Source: Thermohalobaculum sp038524325 (GTDB taxonomy: Bacteria > Pseudomonadota > Alphaproteobacteria > Rhodobacterales > Rhodobacteraceae). From it: 11,908 nt of DNA. Under the pieces are notes generated by a model. That model was given only the letters and a program-made list of their open reading frames with translations. It was not told where the DNA came from and did no database searches. Positions 1 to 6,549 of this stretch are shown piece after piece. The stretch is from assembly GCA_038524325.1 (NCBI GenBank), contig JBCBIS010000134.1, positions 1 through 11,908 on the forward strand. Direction: 5' to 3'. The first letter of the stretch is position 1. Each line of letters begins with the position of its first letter. The translations under genes and the position numbers were made by a program.

Positions 1-476
1 GGATCAATCCGCATGTCACGCTGGAGGCGCATGCGCTGCGGCTGACCGAGGCCAACGCGGAGCACCTCATCTCCAGCCACGACCTCGTCCTGGATGGGTC
101 TGACAATTTCGACACGCGCTATCTGGTCAACAAGGTGGCGGCCGAGACCCGCACGCCCCTGGTCGCTGCCGCCATTGGCCGGTGGGAGGGACAACTCAGC
201 ACCTATCGCCCCTGGCTCGGCGGCCCCTGCTATGCCTGTATCTTCCCGCAACGCCCGGCCGAGGGCCTGATGCCCACCTGTGCCGAGGCCGGGGTGATGG
301 GGGCGCTGGCCGGGGTTATGGGGTCGATGCAGGCCGCAGAGGCGCTGAAGCTGATCACCGGCGCCGGGAGCCCGCTGGACGGCCGGCTTCTCCTCTATGA
401 CGCGCTGGGGGCCGAAACCCGGACGATCCGCCTGAAAAAAGCGCCCGAGTGTCCGGTCTGCGGCCACCTCTCCTAG
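1..476 (+). CDS. moeB: MoeB/HesA/ThiF-family adenylyltransferase, 3' part
   Basis: The reading frame is open from base 3 and gives 157 residues before the TAG stop; the 5' end lies outside the window. It is the C-terminal part of an E1-like adenylating enzyme. Visible features are the conserved DGSDNFDTRYLVN stretch near residue 30 of the fragment, the PTCAEAGVMG segment around the flexible catalytic-cysteine loop, and two zinc-binding pairs, CYAC (about residue 75) and CPVC (near the C-terminus). Known members adenylate the C-terminal glycine of MoaD or ThiS for molybdopterin or thiamine synthesis. E. coli MoeB has 249 residues, so roughly the first 90-100 are missing here, including the Gly-rich ATP-binding loop. 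No rhodanese domain follows the CPVC pair. MoeB is the best guess; ThiF or a general HesA-type protein cannot be excluded from this part alone. Confidence 0.85.
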   Translation, partial: INPHVTLEAHALRLTEANAEHLISSHDLVLDGSDNFDTRYLVNKVAAETRTPLVAAAIGRWEGQLSTYRPWLGGPCYACIFPQRPAEGLMPTCAEAGVMGALAGVMGSMQAAEALKLITGAGSPLDGRLLLYDALGAETRTIRLKKAPECPVCGHLS

Positions 477-485
477 AGAAAAAAC

Positions 486-510
486 GGATCTGACTGAACC
501 AGTCAGATCC
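486..510. repeat. Perfect 11-bp palindrome between convergent genes
   Basis: GGATCTGACTG (486-496) and CAGTCAGATCC (500-510) are exact reverse complements around a 3-base loop AAC. It starts 10 bases after the moeB stop. A run of A (481-484) precedes it, which reads as a U tract on the opposite strand, so it could serve as a terminator for leftward transcription as well as protecting the moeB 3' end. It may instead be half of a mobile or dispersed palindromic element together with 539-585. Confidence 0.6.
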
Positions 511-538
511 TAGGATTTTGCTCGAAGCTCTGGGTCTG

Positions 539-585
539 GACCAAAATTCTTTTTCAACCTGAGTCAGGTTGAAACGATTTTGGTC
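539..585. repeat. Long two-tier palindrome, possible dispersed repeat
   Basis: Outer arms GACCAAAAT (539-547) and ATTTTGGTC (577-585) are exact reverse complements. Inside them, TTTCAACCTGA (552-562) pairs with TCAGGTTGAAA (564-574) around a single G. The only unpaired bases are a small asymmetric internal loop. A transcript from either strand would fold into a hairpin of about 47 nt. It sits between the moeB end and the end of the leftward nuclease-family gene at 643. It could be a bidirectional terminator or a dispersed intergenic palindrome. Confidence 0.6.
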
Positions 586-642
586 TAGCATCGAGAACCG
601 AATGCTGCGGCGCGCGACACCGAGATGCCGTGTGCCCGTCTC

Positions 643-1863
643 TCAGTCCAACGCGATATCGACCCAGACCAGACGGTGGTCGGAGCTCGCCGGTGGGAAC
701 CCGCCCTTGATCAGCCGGGCGCGCTTGTCGGCCTTTTCGGGCCAGAACACACCCGAGCCCACGACCCGCAGCGATGTGGTCGGCAGCACATAATCGACCC
801 GCAGATTGCCCGGCCCGTCCTTGTCGCGCCAATCCGCCGTGTCGAGGGAGGGATCGCCCTTCTGACCAAGATTGCCACCGCCCTGGCCTCCACGCTCGGC
901 CCCGGCCTCGGCGGCCCCTTGGCTGCGCGGGGCCGGATCTTGCAATCGGGGATGGGCGAGCAGGGCGTTGATTCCCTCCTCGCGGCCCTCGCCATCGAAC
1001 GGGTCGGCGTTGAGGTCTCCGGCGATCAAGGCATGTTCCGGCGGCTCCGCCCGCTGGCCTGCATCGTCGGCCAGCCAGTCCGCTCCGTCCAACATCGCCA
1101 TCAGCAGCCGGATCTCGTCGGCATTGCGCCGACCGTTCAGATCTTCCGGCCCATCAAAGACCGGCGGGGTGGGATGGGCGACAAGAAGGTGCAGAACCCG
1201 CCCATCGGGCAGCGCCACCGAGACGTCCCAATGGCTCTTCGAGCTCAGCCGCAGATCGCCCCAGACCGCATCGGCGTGAAACGGCTCTCCCCCGGGCCGC
1301 ATCGGACGCAGCGCCCCGGGCAGGTCGGCCCAGCGGAACAGGCGATAGCTGCGCGCCCGGGGGATCGGGAAACGGCTGAGCACCGCCATCCCGTACTGCC
1401 CGGGAAACCGGCCAAAGCCGAATGCATCCTTCGGCCCCGCCATCACCCCGTCACCATCGAGATCATGGCCCGAGGGCACGCCGGTATTCACCTCGTCATG
1501 ATGCGCTGCGGCGAAATCCATGCCATCGAGATCCTTGACCCCCTCTGCAAGCTGCTTGCGAAACCCATCGAGCGCCCGTCCCGCCGGGTCATGGTCGAAC
1601 TCGTTGATCACCAGAATATCCGGCCGCACAGTCAGGATGATCTCGGCCACATTGCGGACCTGACGATCGCGCCCGCGCTCGATATCGAGGATCAGCTTGC
1701 CTGCCCCTTTGCGGGCCAGCGAAGTGTTGAAAACGGCAACGCGGATCGCCTCGGCAGGTGTCTCGGGCACCGGAGGCCCCCCCTCCGCCCCCTCGGACAT
1801 CACTGACCCCATGCCCAAAGCGAGACAGAGAGCCGCGGTAATTCTGCGCATGATACCGGGCAT
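643..1863 (-). CDS. Exported endonuclease/exonuclease/phosphatase-family protein
   Basis: A 406-residue protein with the fold motifs of the EEP superfamily (Mg-dependent phosphodiesterases such as DNase I-like enzymes). In order: VFNTSLA (Asn46), INEFD (metal-binding Glu88), GQYGMAVLSRFPI (156-167), VAHPTPP (His230), AGDLNADP (Asp283, Asn285), RVDYVLP (Asp357) and SSDHRLVWVDI (Asp395-His396). All expected catalytic positions appear present. The first 25 or so residues form a basic then hydrophobic leader, consistent with a signal peptide. The stretch at about 305-345 is rich in Gly, Ala and charged residues and looks like a flexible insertion. The start at 1863 has GGGAA 5 bases upstream; a second ATG four codons later would also leave the signal peptide. 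Substrate is unknown. It is divergent from the TPR-like gene and convergent with moeB. Confidence 0.85.
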   Translation of the reverse strand: MPGIMRRITAALCLALGMGSVMSEGAEGGPPVPETPAEAIRVAVFNTSLARKGAGKLILDIERGRDRQVRNVAEIILTVRPDILVINEFDHDPAGRALDGFRKQLAEGVKDLDGMDFAAAHHDEVNTGVPSGHDLDGDGVMAGPKDAFGFGRFPGQYGMAVLSRFPIPRARSYRLFRWADLPGALRPMRPGGEPFHADAVWGDLRLSSKSHWDVSVALPDGRVLHLLVAHPTPPVFDGPEDLNGRRNADEIRLLMAMLDGADWLADDAGQRAEPPEHALIAGDLNADPFDGEGREEGINALLAHPRLQDPAPRSQGAAEAGAERGGQGGGNLGQKGDPSLDTADWRDKDGPGNLRVDYVLPTTSLRVVGSGVFWPEKADKRARLIKGGFPPASSDHRLVWVDIALD

Positions 1864-1939
1864 ATCATTCCCAAACCGTCTCAGAACTTGCGGAAAACAG
1901 AAAAATCAAAGAAAACTGCTCCCCAGTCAGCGAAGCCCT

Positions 1940-1946
1940 GGGGGAG
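1940..1946 (+). promoter_or_regulatory. Shine-Dalgarno that fixes the TPR-like gene start
   Basis: GGGGGAG lies 7 bases upstream of GTG at 1954. It is the only good ribosome binding site near the beginning of this frame and argues against the upstream TTG at 1888. Confidence 0.6.
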
Positions 1947-1953
1947 CCGACCT

Positions 1954-2331
1954 GTGACGCAGACCGACCGAAGCATCGAGGACGCGCTGGACGCTGTCGA
2001 GAAAAACCCAGGCTCGATCCGTCTGCGGGCCGATCTGGCGCGGCATCTTCAAACCCTTGGCCAGGCAGGTCTCGCCCGAGAATTGCTGGACCTGACGGTG
2101 TTCGAGCACCCTCTCGACCCGAAGTCCTGGAGCGCCCGGGCCCATCTGCGCGAAGCCGACGGGGACGACACCGGCGCGCTGGACGATCTGCGCCACGCCC
2201 TGTTCGCCGACGAGACCAATCGAGAAGCGCTGGGCCATCAGGCCCGTCTGCTGCGCAAACTGGGCCGTTGGCGCGAGGCGCGGGCCGCCGAAGCCGCCAT
2301 CGCCGCGGCGCCACTCGCCCGGACAGGATGA
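1954..2331 (+). CDS. Small TPR-like protein
   Basis: A 125-residue protein when started at GTG 1954, where GGGGGAG sits 7 bases upstream. The frame stays open back to a TTG at 1888, but the extra N-terminal residues are low in complexity and lack a good ribosome binding site. The sequence is helical with about three tetratricopeptide-like helix pairs: near residues 8-38 (DALDAVEKNPGSIRLRADLA), 50-80 (hydrophobic helix, then DPKSWSARAHLREADGD) and 85-120 (ALDDLRHALFADETNREAL, then RLLRKLGRWREARAAEAAI). The spacing and the Ala/Leu pattern fit TPR units, which mediate protein-protein contacts. No signal peptide or catalytic motif is seen, so it is probably cytoplasmic. Its TGA stop abuts the stop codon of leuD on the other strand with no bases between. 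Specific function is unknown. Confidence 0.7.
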   Translation: MTQTDRSIEDALDAVEKNPGSIRLRADLARHLQTLGQAGLARELLDLTVFEHPLDPKSWSARAHLREADGDDTGALDDLRHALFADETNREALGHQARLLRKLGRWREARAAEAAIAAAPLARTG

Positions 2332-2937
2332 TCAGAGCCAGGGCTGCGCGGCCTGATGCCGGGCCTCGAAATCGGAGATCGAGGCCTCTTTCTCCATGGT
2401 CAGGCCGATATCATCGAGCCCGTTCAGCAGGCAATGCTTGCGGAACGGGTCAACCTCGAACGCGATCTCACCGCCATCGGGGCCGGTGATGGTCTGCGCC
2501 TCCAGATCCACGGTCACCACGGCGTTGGCGCCGCGGTTCGCGTCGTCCATCAACTTGTCGACCTCCTCCTGCGGCAGGACGATCGGCAGGATGCCGTTCT
2601 TGAAGCAGTTGTTATAGAAGATGTCGGCAAAGCTGGTCGAGACGATGCAGCGGATGCCGAAATCGGCGATCGCCCAGGGGGCGTGCTCGCGGCTGGACCC
2701 GCAGCCGAAATTGTCGCCCGCCACCAGGATCTTCGCCTCGCGATAGGCGGGTTGGTTCAGCACGAAATCCGGGTTCTCCGAGCCGTTATCCAGATAGCGC
2801 TGCTCGTCGAACAGATTCACGCCGAGGCCCGAGCGCTTGATCGTCTTCAGGAACCGCTTGGGGATGATCATGTCGGTATCGATGTTGATCAGCGGCATCG
2901 GGGCGGCCACCCCGGTCAGTTTTTCGAACTTGTCCAT
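2332..2937 (-). CDS. leuD: 3-isopropylmalate dehydratase small subunit
   Basis: A 201-residue protein, the usual length for LeuD. With LeuC it isomerises 2-isopropylmalate to 3-isopropylmalate in leucine synthesis, in the cytoplasm. Diagnostic stretches are PLINIDTDMIIPKRFLK (about residues 15-31), FGCGSSREHAPWAI (about 78-91, the swivelling-domain substrate loop) and FADIFYNNCFKNGILPI (about 103-119). The start at 2937 has AAGGAG about 7 bases upstream. Unlike many bacteria, leuC is not adjacent: it lies about 1.9 kb away behind two genes on the opposite strand, so leuD needs its own promoter, probably in 2938-3079. No clear -35/-10 pair was found there. No leuB follows within the window; the next gene downstream is convergent. 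Confidence 0.97.
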   Translation of the reverse strand: MDKFEKLTGVAAPMPLINIDTDMIIPKRFLKTIKRSGLGVNLFDEQRYLDNGSENPDFVLNQPAYREAKILVAGDNFGCGSSREHAPWAIADFGIRCIVSTSFADIFYNNCFKNGILPIVLPQEEVDKLMDDANRGANAVVTVDLEAQTITGPDGGEIAFEVDPFRKHCLLNGLDDIGLTMEKEASISDFEARHQAAQPWL

Positions 2938-3079
2938 CGCGGGCTCCTTCTCTCTGGCGCTGGAATAACGCGGGAGGTGGCCTCACTGCAAGCTGACGAG
3001 GACGTCATCTCATGTGGATTGGAGGTGATCGCGGCGGTGCCCATCTGCCGGGCATGACGCAATCACAGGAGAAACCGAG

Positions 3080-3394
3080 ATGAACTCCGTTATCGTTGGG
3101 ATCACCACAGCTGCCGCCGCCCTCGCCATCACCGCAGGGCTGGCCAGCGCCGCCCCGGTCCAGACCGCTCAGCTGTCCCAGGTCGCCGTGCAGGAGGTCG
3201 GGTTCAAGAAATTTGGCCACCGGGGCTTTCGCAGCGGCGTCCGCCGCGGATTTCGCGGCAGCTTCCGCGGTGGCTTCAGCAAATTCGGCACCCCCCGCAG
3301 TGGCGTGATCGGCAAATCCGGCAGCGGCGTGATCATCAAGAAGGGCAGCTCTGGTAGCAAGGTGTTCGTGCCCAGTTTCATCATCGTGAAGTAA
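3080..3394 (+). CDS. Small secreted basic Gly/Arg/Phe-rich protein
   Basis: A 104-residue protein started at ATG 3080 with AGGAG about 8 bases upstream. Residues 1-24 form a typical signal peptide: hydrophobic core rich in Ala/Ile/Leu ending in ASA before AP. The mature part of about 80 residues is low in complexity. Residues 42-67 hold closely spaced GF, FR and GS units (for example RGFRSGVRRGFRGSF), followed by the repeated GSGVI/SGVIGK pattern and a hydrophobic end, VFVPSFIIVK. It is strongly basic with no Cys. I recognise no family. Possibilities are a periplasmic or cell-surface protein binding anionic polymers, or a structural or aggregation-prone protein. It is transcribed away from leuD across a 142-base divergent gap and is followed by an intrinsic terminator at 3424-3450. 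Confidence 0.75.
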   Translation: MNSVIVGITTAAAALAITAGLASAAPVQTAQLSQVAVQEVGFKKFGHRGFRSGVRRGFRGSFRGGFSKFGTPRSGVIGKSGSGVIIKKGSSGSKVFVPSFIIVK

Positions 3395-3423
3395 TCCTCG
3401 CCCAGCGCGGTGAAACCGATTAG

Positions 3424-3450
3424 ACCGGGCCCATGGCGGCCCGGTTTTTT
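3424..3450 (+). terminator. Intrinsic terminator containing the next gene's start codon
   Basis: An 8-bp stem ACCGGGCC (3424-3431) pairs with GGCCCGGT (3438-3445) around the 6-base loop CATGGC, followed by TTTTT (3446-3450). This is a textbook Rho-independent terminator 30 bases after the stop of the secreted protein gene. The ATG in its loop (3433-3435) is also the only plausible start of the MFS gene. Confidence 0.8.
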
Positions 3451-4683
3451 CTCGATAATGCGCGTTGGCTGGGCGCCGGGGTCGCGCTGACGCTGGCTTC
3501 CAGCTTCGGGCAAACCTTCTTCATCTCACTGTTTGCCGGGCATCTGATGGCGGCCTATGCGCTCAGTCACGGCGAATGGTCGACAATCTATCTCGCGGGC
3601 ACGCTGGCCTCGGCGGCGGTGCTGATCCAGGCGGGGCGACTGGCCGACCGGATGGCTTTGGGCCGGCTGGCTCTGATGGTGCTGGCCCTCTACACGGCTG
3701 TGGCGGTAGCGATGTGGGTAAACCCATCGGCTTGGATGCTCGCAGTGCTGATCTTTGGCTTGCGGTTCTGCGGTCAGGGGATGATGGGTCACATTGCCAT
3801 TACCGCCATGGGGCGTTGGTTCGCGGCCCATCGCGGGCGGGCGGTGGCGGTGGCCGGCCTCGGCTATGCGCTGGGCGAGGCGCTCTTGCCGCCGATCGCG
3901 ATCCTCGCAATCGCGGGCCTGGGCTGGCGCGAGGCCTGGCTGGCGGTGGCGGCCCTTCTCGCCTTGGCATTCGCTCCCCTGATCGGCCACCTCCTGCGCA
4001 GCGAGCGGATCCCGCGCGGCAGTGTCGAGGACATGGCGCAGACCGGGCTGGCCGGGCGCAATTGGACGCGCGGCGAGGCAACCCGCCATTGGCTGTTCTG
4101 GGCAGTGCTTCCAGGCGTCATCACGCCAAGCTTCGTCGGCACGGTGATCTTCTTCCACCAGGTGCATACCGCCGAGGTGAAGGGCTGGGACCTCGCCACC
4201 ATGGCGCTGGCCTACAGCGTCTATGCCGCGCTCACGGTTGTTGCTTCGCTGGCGGCTGGATGGGCTGTCGACCGGTTCGGATCTGCCCGGTTGCTGCCGG
4301 TCTACCTGATCGCCATGGGGCTCGGTACTTGGCTGATCGGCCCGGCGAGCCATGTCTCGGCCTGGTTCCTGGCGCTGGCGCTGGTCGGGCTGAGTACAGG
4401 CATGGCCAATGCCATGTGGGGGGCCTTCTGGCCCGAGCATTACGGCACACGCAACCTCGGAGGGATCAAAGCGCTGGCAACGGCGGCCATGGTCTTCGGC
4501 TCCGCCCTCGGCCCATTCGTCACCGGCTGGGCGATCGACTTCGGATGGAGCTTTCCGGAACAATGCGCGGCCATGGCCGCTTGGTGCCTGGTGTTGTCCG
4601 GGAGCTACATCCTGGCTGCCCGCCGGGCCAGAGCCGAGCTTCTGGACAACGCATCGCCTCTCCATCCGCATGGGGCCCCCTGA
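3433..4683 (+). CDS. MFS transporter
   Basis: A 416-residue integral membrane protein of the major facilitator superfamily. About 12 hydrophobic segments are visible, beginning with residues 13-35 (VALTLASSFGQTFFISLFAG), and a basic/polar stretch near residues 190-215 separates the two halves. Motif-A-like loops occur as GRLADRMALGRLALM (about 67-81) and, in the second half, GWAVDRFGSARLL (about 276-288). The substrate cannot be told from sequence; the overall look is that of broad metabolite transporters of roseobacters. The N-terminus ARFFLDNARWLGAG is what I would expect of the family. That supports the ATG at 3433, although no Shine-Dalgarno precedes it and it lies in a terminator loop. 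A TAG at 3421 blocks any in-frame upstream start, and the next Met (3547) would delete most of the first membrane segment. Confidence 0.9.
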   Translation: MAARFFLDNARWLGAGVALTLASSFGQTFFISLFAGHLMAAYALSHGEWSTIYLAGTLASAAVLIQAGRLADRMALGRLALMVLALYTAVAVAMWVNPSAWMLAVLIFGLRFCGQGMMGHIAITAMGRWFAAHRGRAVAVAGLGYALGEALLPPIAILAIAGLGWREAWLAVAALLALAFAPLIGHLLRSERIPRGSVEDMAQTGLAGRNWTRGEATRHWLFWAVLPGVITPSFVGTVIFFHQVHTAEVKGWDLATMALAYSVYAALTVVASLAAGWAVDRFGSARLLPVYLIAMGLGTWLIGPASHVSAWFLALALVGLSTGMANAMWGAFWPEHYGTRNLGGIKALATAAMVFGSALGPFVTGWAIDFGWSFPEQCAAMAAWCLVLSGSYILAARRARAELLDNASPLHPHGAP

Positions 4684-4684
4684 A

Positions 4685-4703
4685 AGCCCGGCTTGTCCGG
4701 GCT
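4685..4703. repeat. Hairpin after the MFS gene
   Basis: AGCCCGG (4685-4691) pairs with CCGGGCT (4697-4703) around CTTGT. It begins directly after the TGA of the MFS gene. No U tract follows on the + strand, so it is a 3'-end stabiliser or a weak terminator rather than a clear intrinsic one. Confidence 0.5.
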
Positions 4704-4723
4704 AGAAGAGGGGAGAATGGCGT

Positions 4724-4743
4724 GAGGCGGGCTGGCCCGCCTC
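4724..4743. repeat. Second hairpin in the MFS-leuC gap
   Basis: GAGGCGGG (4724-4731) pairs with CCCGCCTC (4736-4743) around CTGG. Followed by GCAGTTTGGG on the + strand, so it may form part of a composite terminator region between the convergent MFS and leuC genes. Confidence 0.5.
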
Positions 4744-4789
4744 GCAGTTTGGGTGGATGCAACAAAGCGCCGAAAGTTGGGTCTATCTG

Positions 4790-4818
4790 AGCAAAATAGC
4801 ATGCGGGCAAGCCCGCAT
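4790..4818 (-). terminator. Candidate leuC terminator hairpin
   Basis: ATGCGGGC (4801-4808) pairs with GCCCGCAT (4811-4818). Read leftward, in the leuC direction, the hairpin is followed by GCTATTTTGC, a weak U-rich tail. It lies 55 bases beyond the leuC stop. The 2-base loop would open to a larger one in RNA. Probable but not textbook. Confidence 0.5.
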
Positions 4819-4872
4819 ATGTCTTGTGGTGTGCGTCGCCTCCGGCGCCGCTCGTGGGAATGGATGGCGCTC

Positions 4873-6279
4873 TCAGAGCTCGCGCACATCCGTCAGGCGG
4901 CCCGTCACCGCCGCCGCGGCGGCCATGGCGGGGCTCATCAAATGGGTGCGTCCGCCCTTGCCCTGCCGGCCCTCGAAATTCCGGTTCGAGGTGGAGGCGC
5001 AGCGTTCGCCCGGCTGGAGTTGGTCCGGGTTCATCCCGAGGCACATCGAGCAGCCGGCCATGCGCCAGTCGAACCCGGCCTCCTGCAGTTTCGCGGCGAT
5101 CCCCTCTTCCTCGGCCTGCGCCCGAACGAGGCCGGAGCCGGGAACGATCATCGCCCGGATCCCATCTTTCACCTTGCGGCCCTCCATCACCTTCGCAACT
5201 TCGCGCAGATCCTCGATCCTGCCATTGGTACAGGATCCGATGAACACGGTGTCGATGGCGACATCTTGCAGCTGCGTTCCAGGTGTCAGCCCCATATAAT
5301 CCAATGACCGGGCCGCCGCCTCTTGCTTGCCGCCCTCGAAGTCCGCAGGAGCGGGCACGGCACCGGTGATCGGCAGCACGTCTTCGGGCGAGGTGCCCCA
5401 GGTCACCACCGGCGCGATCTCCTCGCCGGCGAGAGTCACCACCTTGTCGAAATGCGCGCCCTCATCGGTGAAGAGGGTCTGCCAGTAGGCCACCGCCAAC
5501 TCCCATTGCGCAGCCTTGGGCGCCTTGGGACGGCCTTTGAGATAGGCAAAGGTCTTCTCGTCCGGCGCGATCAGGCCCGCGCGGGCGCCACCTTCGATCG
5601 CCATGTTGCAGACGGTCATCCGGCCTTCCATGGAAAGGTCCCGGATCGCCTGTCCGCAATACTCGATCACATGGCCCGTGCCGCCAGCCGTCCCGGTATG
5701 GCCGATGACCGAGAGCGTGATGTCCTTGGCCGTGACTCCCAGCGGCAGCGCGCCCGTGATCTCGACCTTCATGTTCTTGGACTTCTTCTGGATCAGGGTC
5801 TGCGTCGCCAGCACATGCTCGACCTCGGAGGTGCCGATGCCATGGGCCAGGGCGCCAAACGCGCCATGGGTCGCCGTATGGCTGTCGCCGCAGACGATGG
5901 TCATGCCAGGCTGGGTCAGCCCCTGCTCCGGACCGATGATATGCACGATCCCCTGGCGCACATCGTCGACATCATAGATCTCAACACCGAAATCGGCGGC
6001 GTTCTTGCGCAGCGCCTCGACCTGGATACGGGATTGTTCGTCCTCGATCCCCTCGGCCCGGTCCAGCGAGGTCGGCACGTTGTGGTCGGGGGTTGCCAGC
6101 GTCTTCTCCGGGTGGCGCACACGGCGCCCTGTCATGCGCAGGCCCTCGAAGGCCTGCGGGCTGGTCACCTCATGCACCAGATGCCGATCGATATACAGAA
6201 GGCAGGTGCCATCTGCGTCTTCATGGGCGACATGCGCGTCCCAGATCTTGTCATACAGCGTTTTGGCGGCGGTCATCAT
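4873..6279 (-). CDS. leuC: 3-isopropylmalate dehydratase large subunit
   Basis: A 468-residue protein, the normal length for bacterial LeuC of the aconitase superfamily. It carries the [4Fe-4S] cluster and most of the active site of isopropylmalate isomerase. Visible are TPDHNVPT (63-70), VCGDSHTATHGAFGALAHGIGTSEVEHVLATQ (around 129-160), GSCTNGRIEDL (348-358, Cys350), AGCSMCLGMNPD (408-419, Cys410 and Cys413) and TSNRNFEGRQGKGGRTHLMSP (430-450). The three cluster cysteines are all present. Two adjacent ATGs (6279 and 6276) are possible starts; GGAG is 4 bases from the first and 7 from the second, so the second may be favoured. The gene faces leftward, convergent with the MFS gene and divergent from the glycosyltransferase-like gene. 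Confidence 0.97.
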   Translation of the reverse strand: MMTAAKTLYDKIWDAHVAHEDADGTCLLYIDRHLVHEVTSPQAFEGLRMTGRRVRHPEKTLATPDHNVPTSLDRAEGIEDEQSRIQVEALRKNAADFGVEIYDVDDVRQGIVHIIGPEQGLTQPGMTIVCGDSHTATHGAFGALAHGIGTSEVEHVLATQTLIQKKSKNMKVEITGALPLGVTAKDITLSVIGHTGTAGGTGHVIEYCGQAIRDLSMEGRMTVCNMAIEGGARAGLIAPDEKTFAYLKGRPKAPKAAQWELAVAYWQTLFTDEGAHFDKVVTLAGEEIAPVVTWGTSPEDVLPITGAVPAPADFEGGKQEAAARSLDYMGLTPGTQLQDVAIDTVFIGSCTNGRIEDLREVAKVMEGRKVKDGIRAMIVPGSGLVRAQAEEEGIAAKLQEAGFDWRMAGCSMCLGMNPDQLQPGERCASTSNRNFEGRQGKGGRTHLMSPAMAAAAAVTGRLTDVREL

Positions 6280-6333
6280 CTCTCTCCGATCTCGAGGGTC
6301 TTGCAGGCGGGCATTCCGGCGCGGCGCAGCGGG

Positions 6334-6423
6334 TCACGCGGCATGGGCCAGCCAGCGTTCATGGAACCGCCAGGGCAGGCGTGCCCGGTCGGCCAGATCA
6401 TGGAGGGGTTGGGTCATCGTCAT
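6334..6423 (-). CDS. Possible 29-codon upstream ORF of leuC
   Basis: ATG at 6423 (second ATG at 6417) opens a frame of 29 codons ending in TGA at 6334, 54 bases before leuC. The peptide starts MTMTQPLHDLADRARL and continues PWRFHERWLAHAA. It has four Leu and two Trp codons. AGGG lies 9-10 bases before the first ATG. It could be a leader peptide, a real microprotein, or chance. I see no terminator with a U tract between it and leuC, so classical attenuation is not supported. Confidence 0.3.
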   Translation of the reverse strand: MTMTQPLHDLADRARLPWRFHERWLAHAA

Positions 6424-6431
6424 CGCGCGGC

Positions 6432-6460
6432 ACCCTAGTCAAGCGGCCGCGGCCGGTCAA
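6432..6460 (-). promoter_or_regulatory. Possible leuC promoter and GC palindrome
   Basis: On the minus strand TTGACC (6460-6455) is followed after 17 bases by TAGGGT (6437-6432), which keeps the three best-conserved -10 positions. A second TTGACT lies at 6442-6437. Between the two is the perfect 12-bp palindrome CGGCCGCGGCCG (6444-6455). Initiation here would give leuC a leader of roughly 145 bases and would start very close to the small ORF. Confidence 0.3.
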
Positions 6461-6549
6461 TCACGGGCGGGGCAGGCCCGGCTTGCGTCTTGGCTGGGGC
6501 CGTGGGACGTTCGCCGGCATCTCGCTGGCATCTTCCGCAAGGCCCTCGC

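Noticed and set aside
625..1806. Long + strand frame of 393 codons opposite the nuclease-family gene.
   Set aside because: The minus strand carries all the EEP catalytic motifs; the + frame has no recognisable domain or Shine-Dalgarno.
1888..1953. TTG start for the TPR-like gene at 1888.
   Set aside because: No Shine-Dalgarno there; GTG 1954 has GGGGGAG at 7 bases, and the added residues are Lys/Ser/Pro-rich without structure.
2938..3079. Divergent promoter pair between leuD and the secreted-protein gene.
   Set aside because: A promoter is needed here, but I could not find a -35/-10 pair with acceptable spacing on either strand. GACGTC (3000-3005) is palindromic but too short to call.
3465..4790. 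Long frames overlapping the MFS gene in another + frame (3465-4790) and on the minus strand (3526-4671).
   Set aside because: They are very rich in Gly, Arg, Pro and His and lack domains; the MFS frame has clear membrane segments and family motifs.
5323..6438. Long + strand open frame (371 codons) opposite leuC.
   Set aside because: It is antisense to a gene with full family motifs; the protein lacks any recognisable domain and its frame is open only through GC-rich codon bias.
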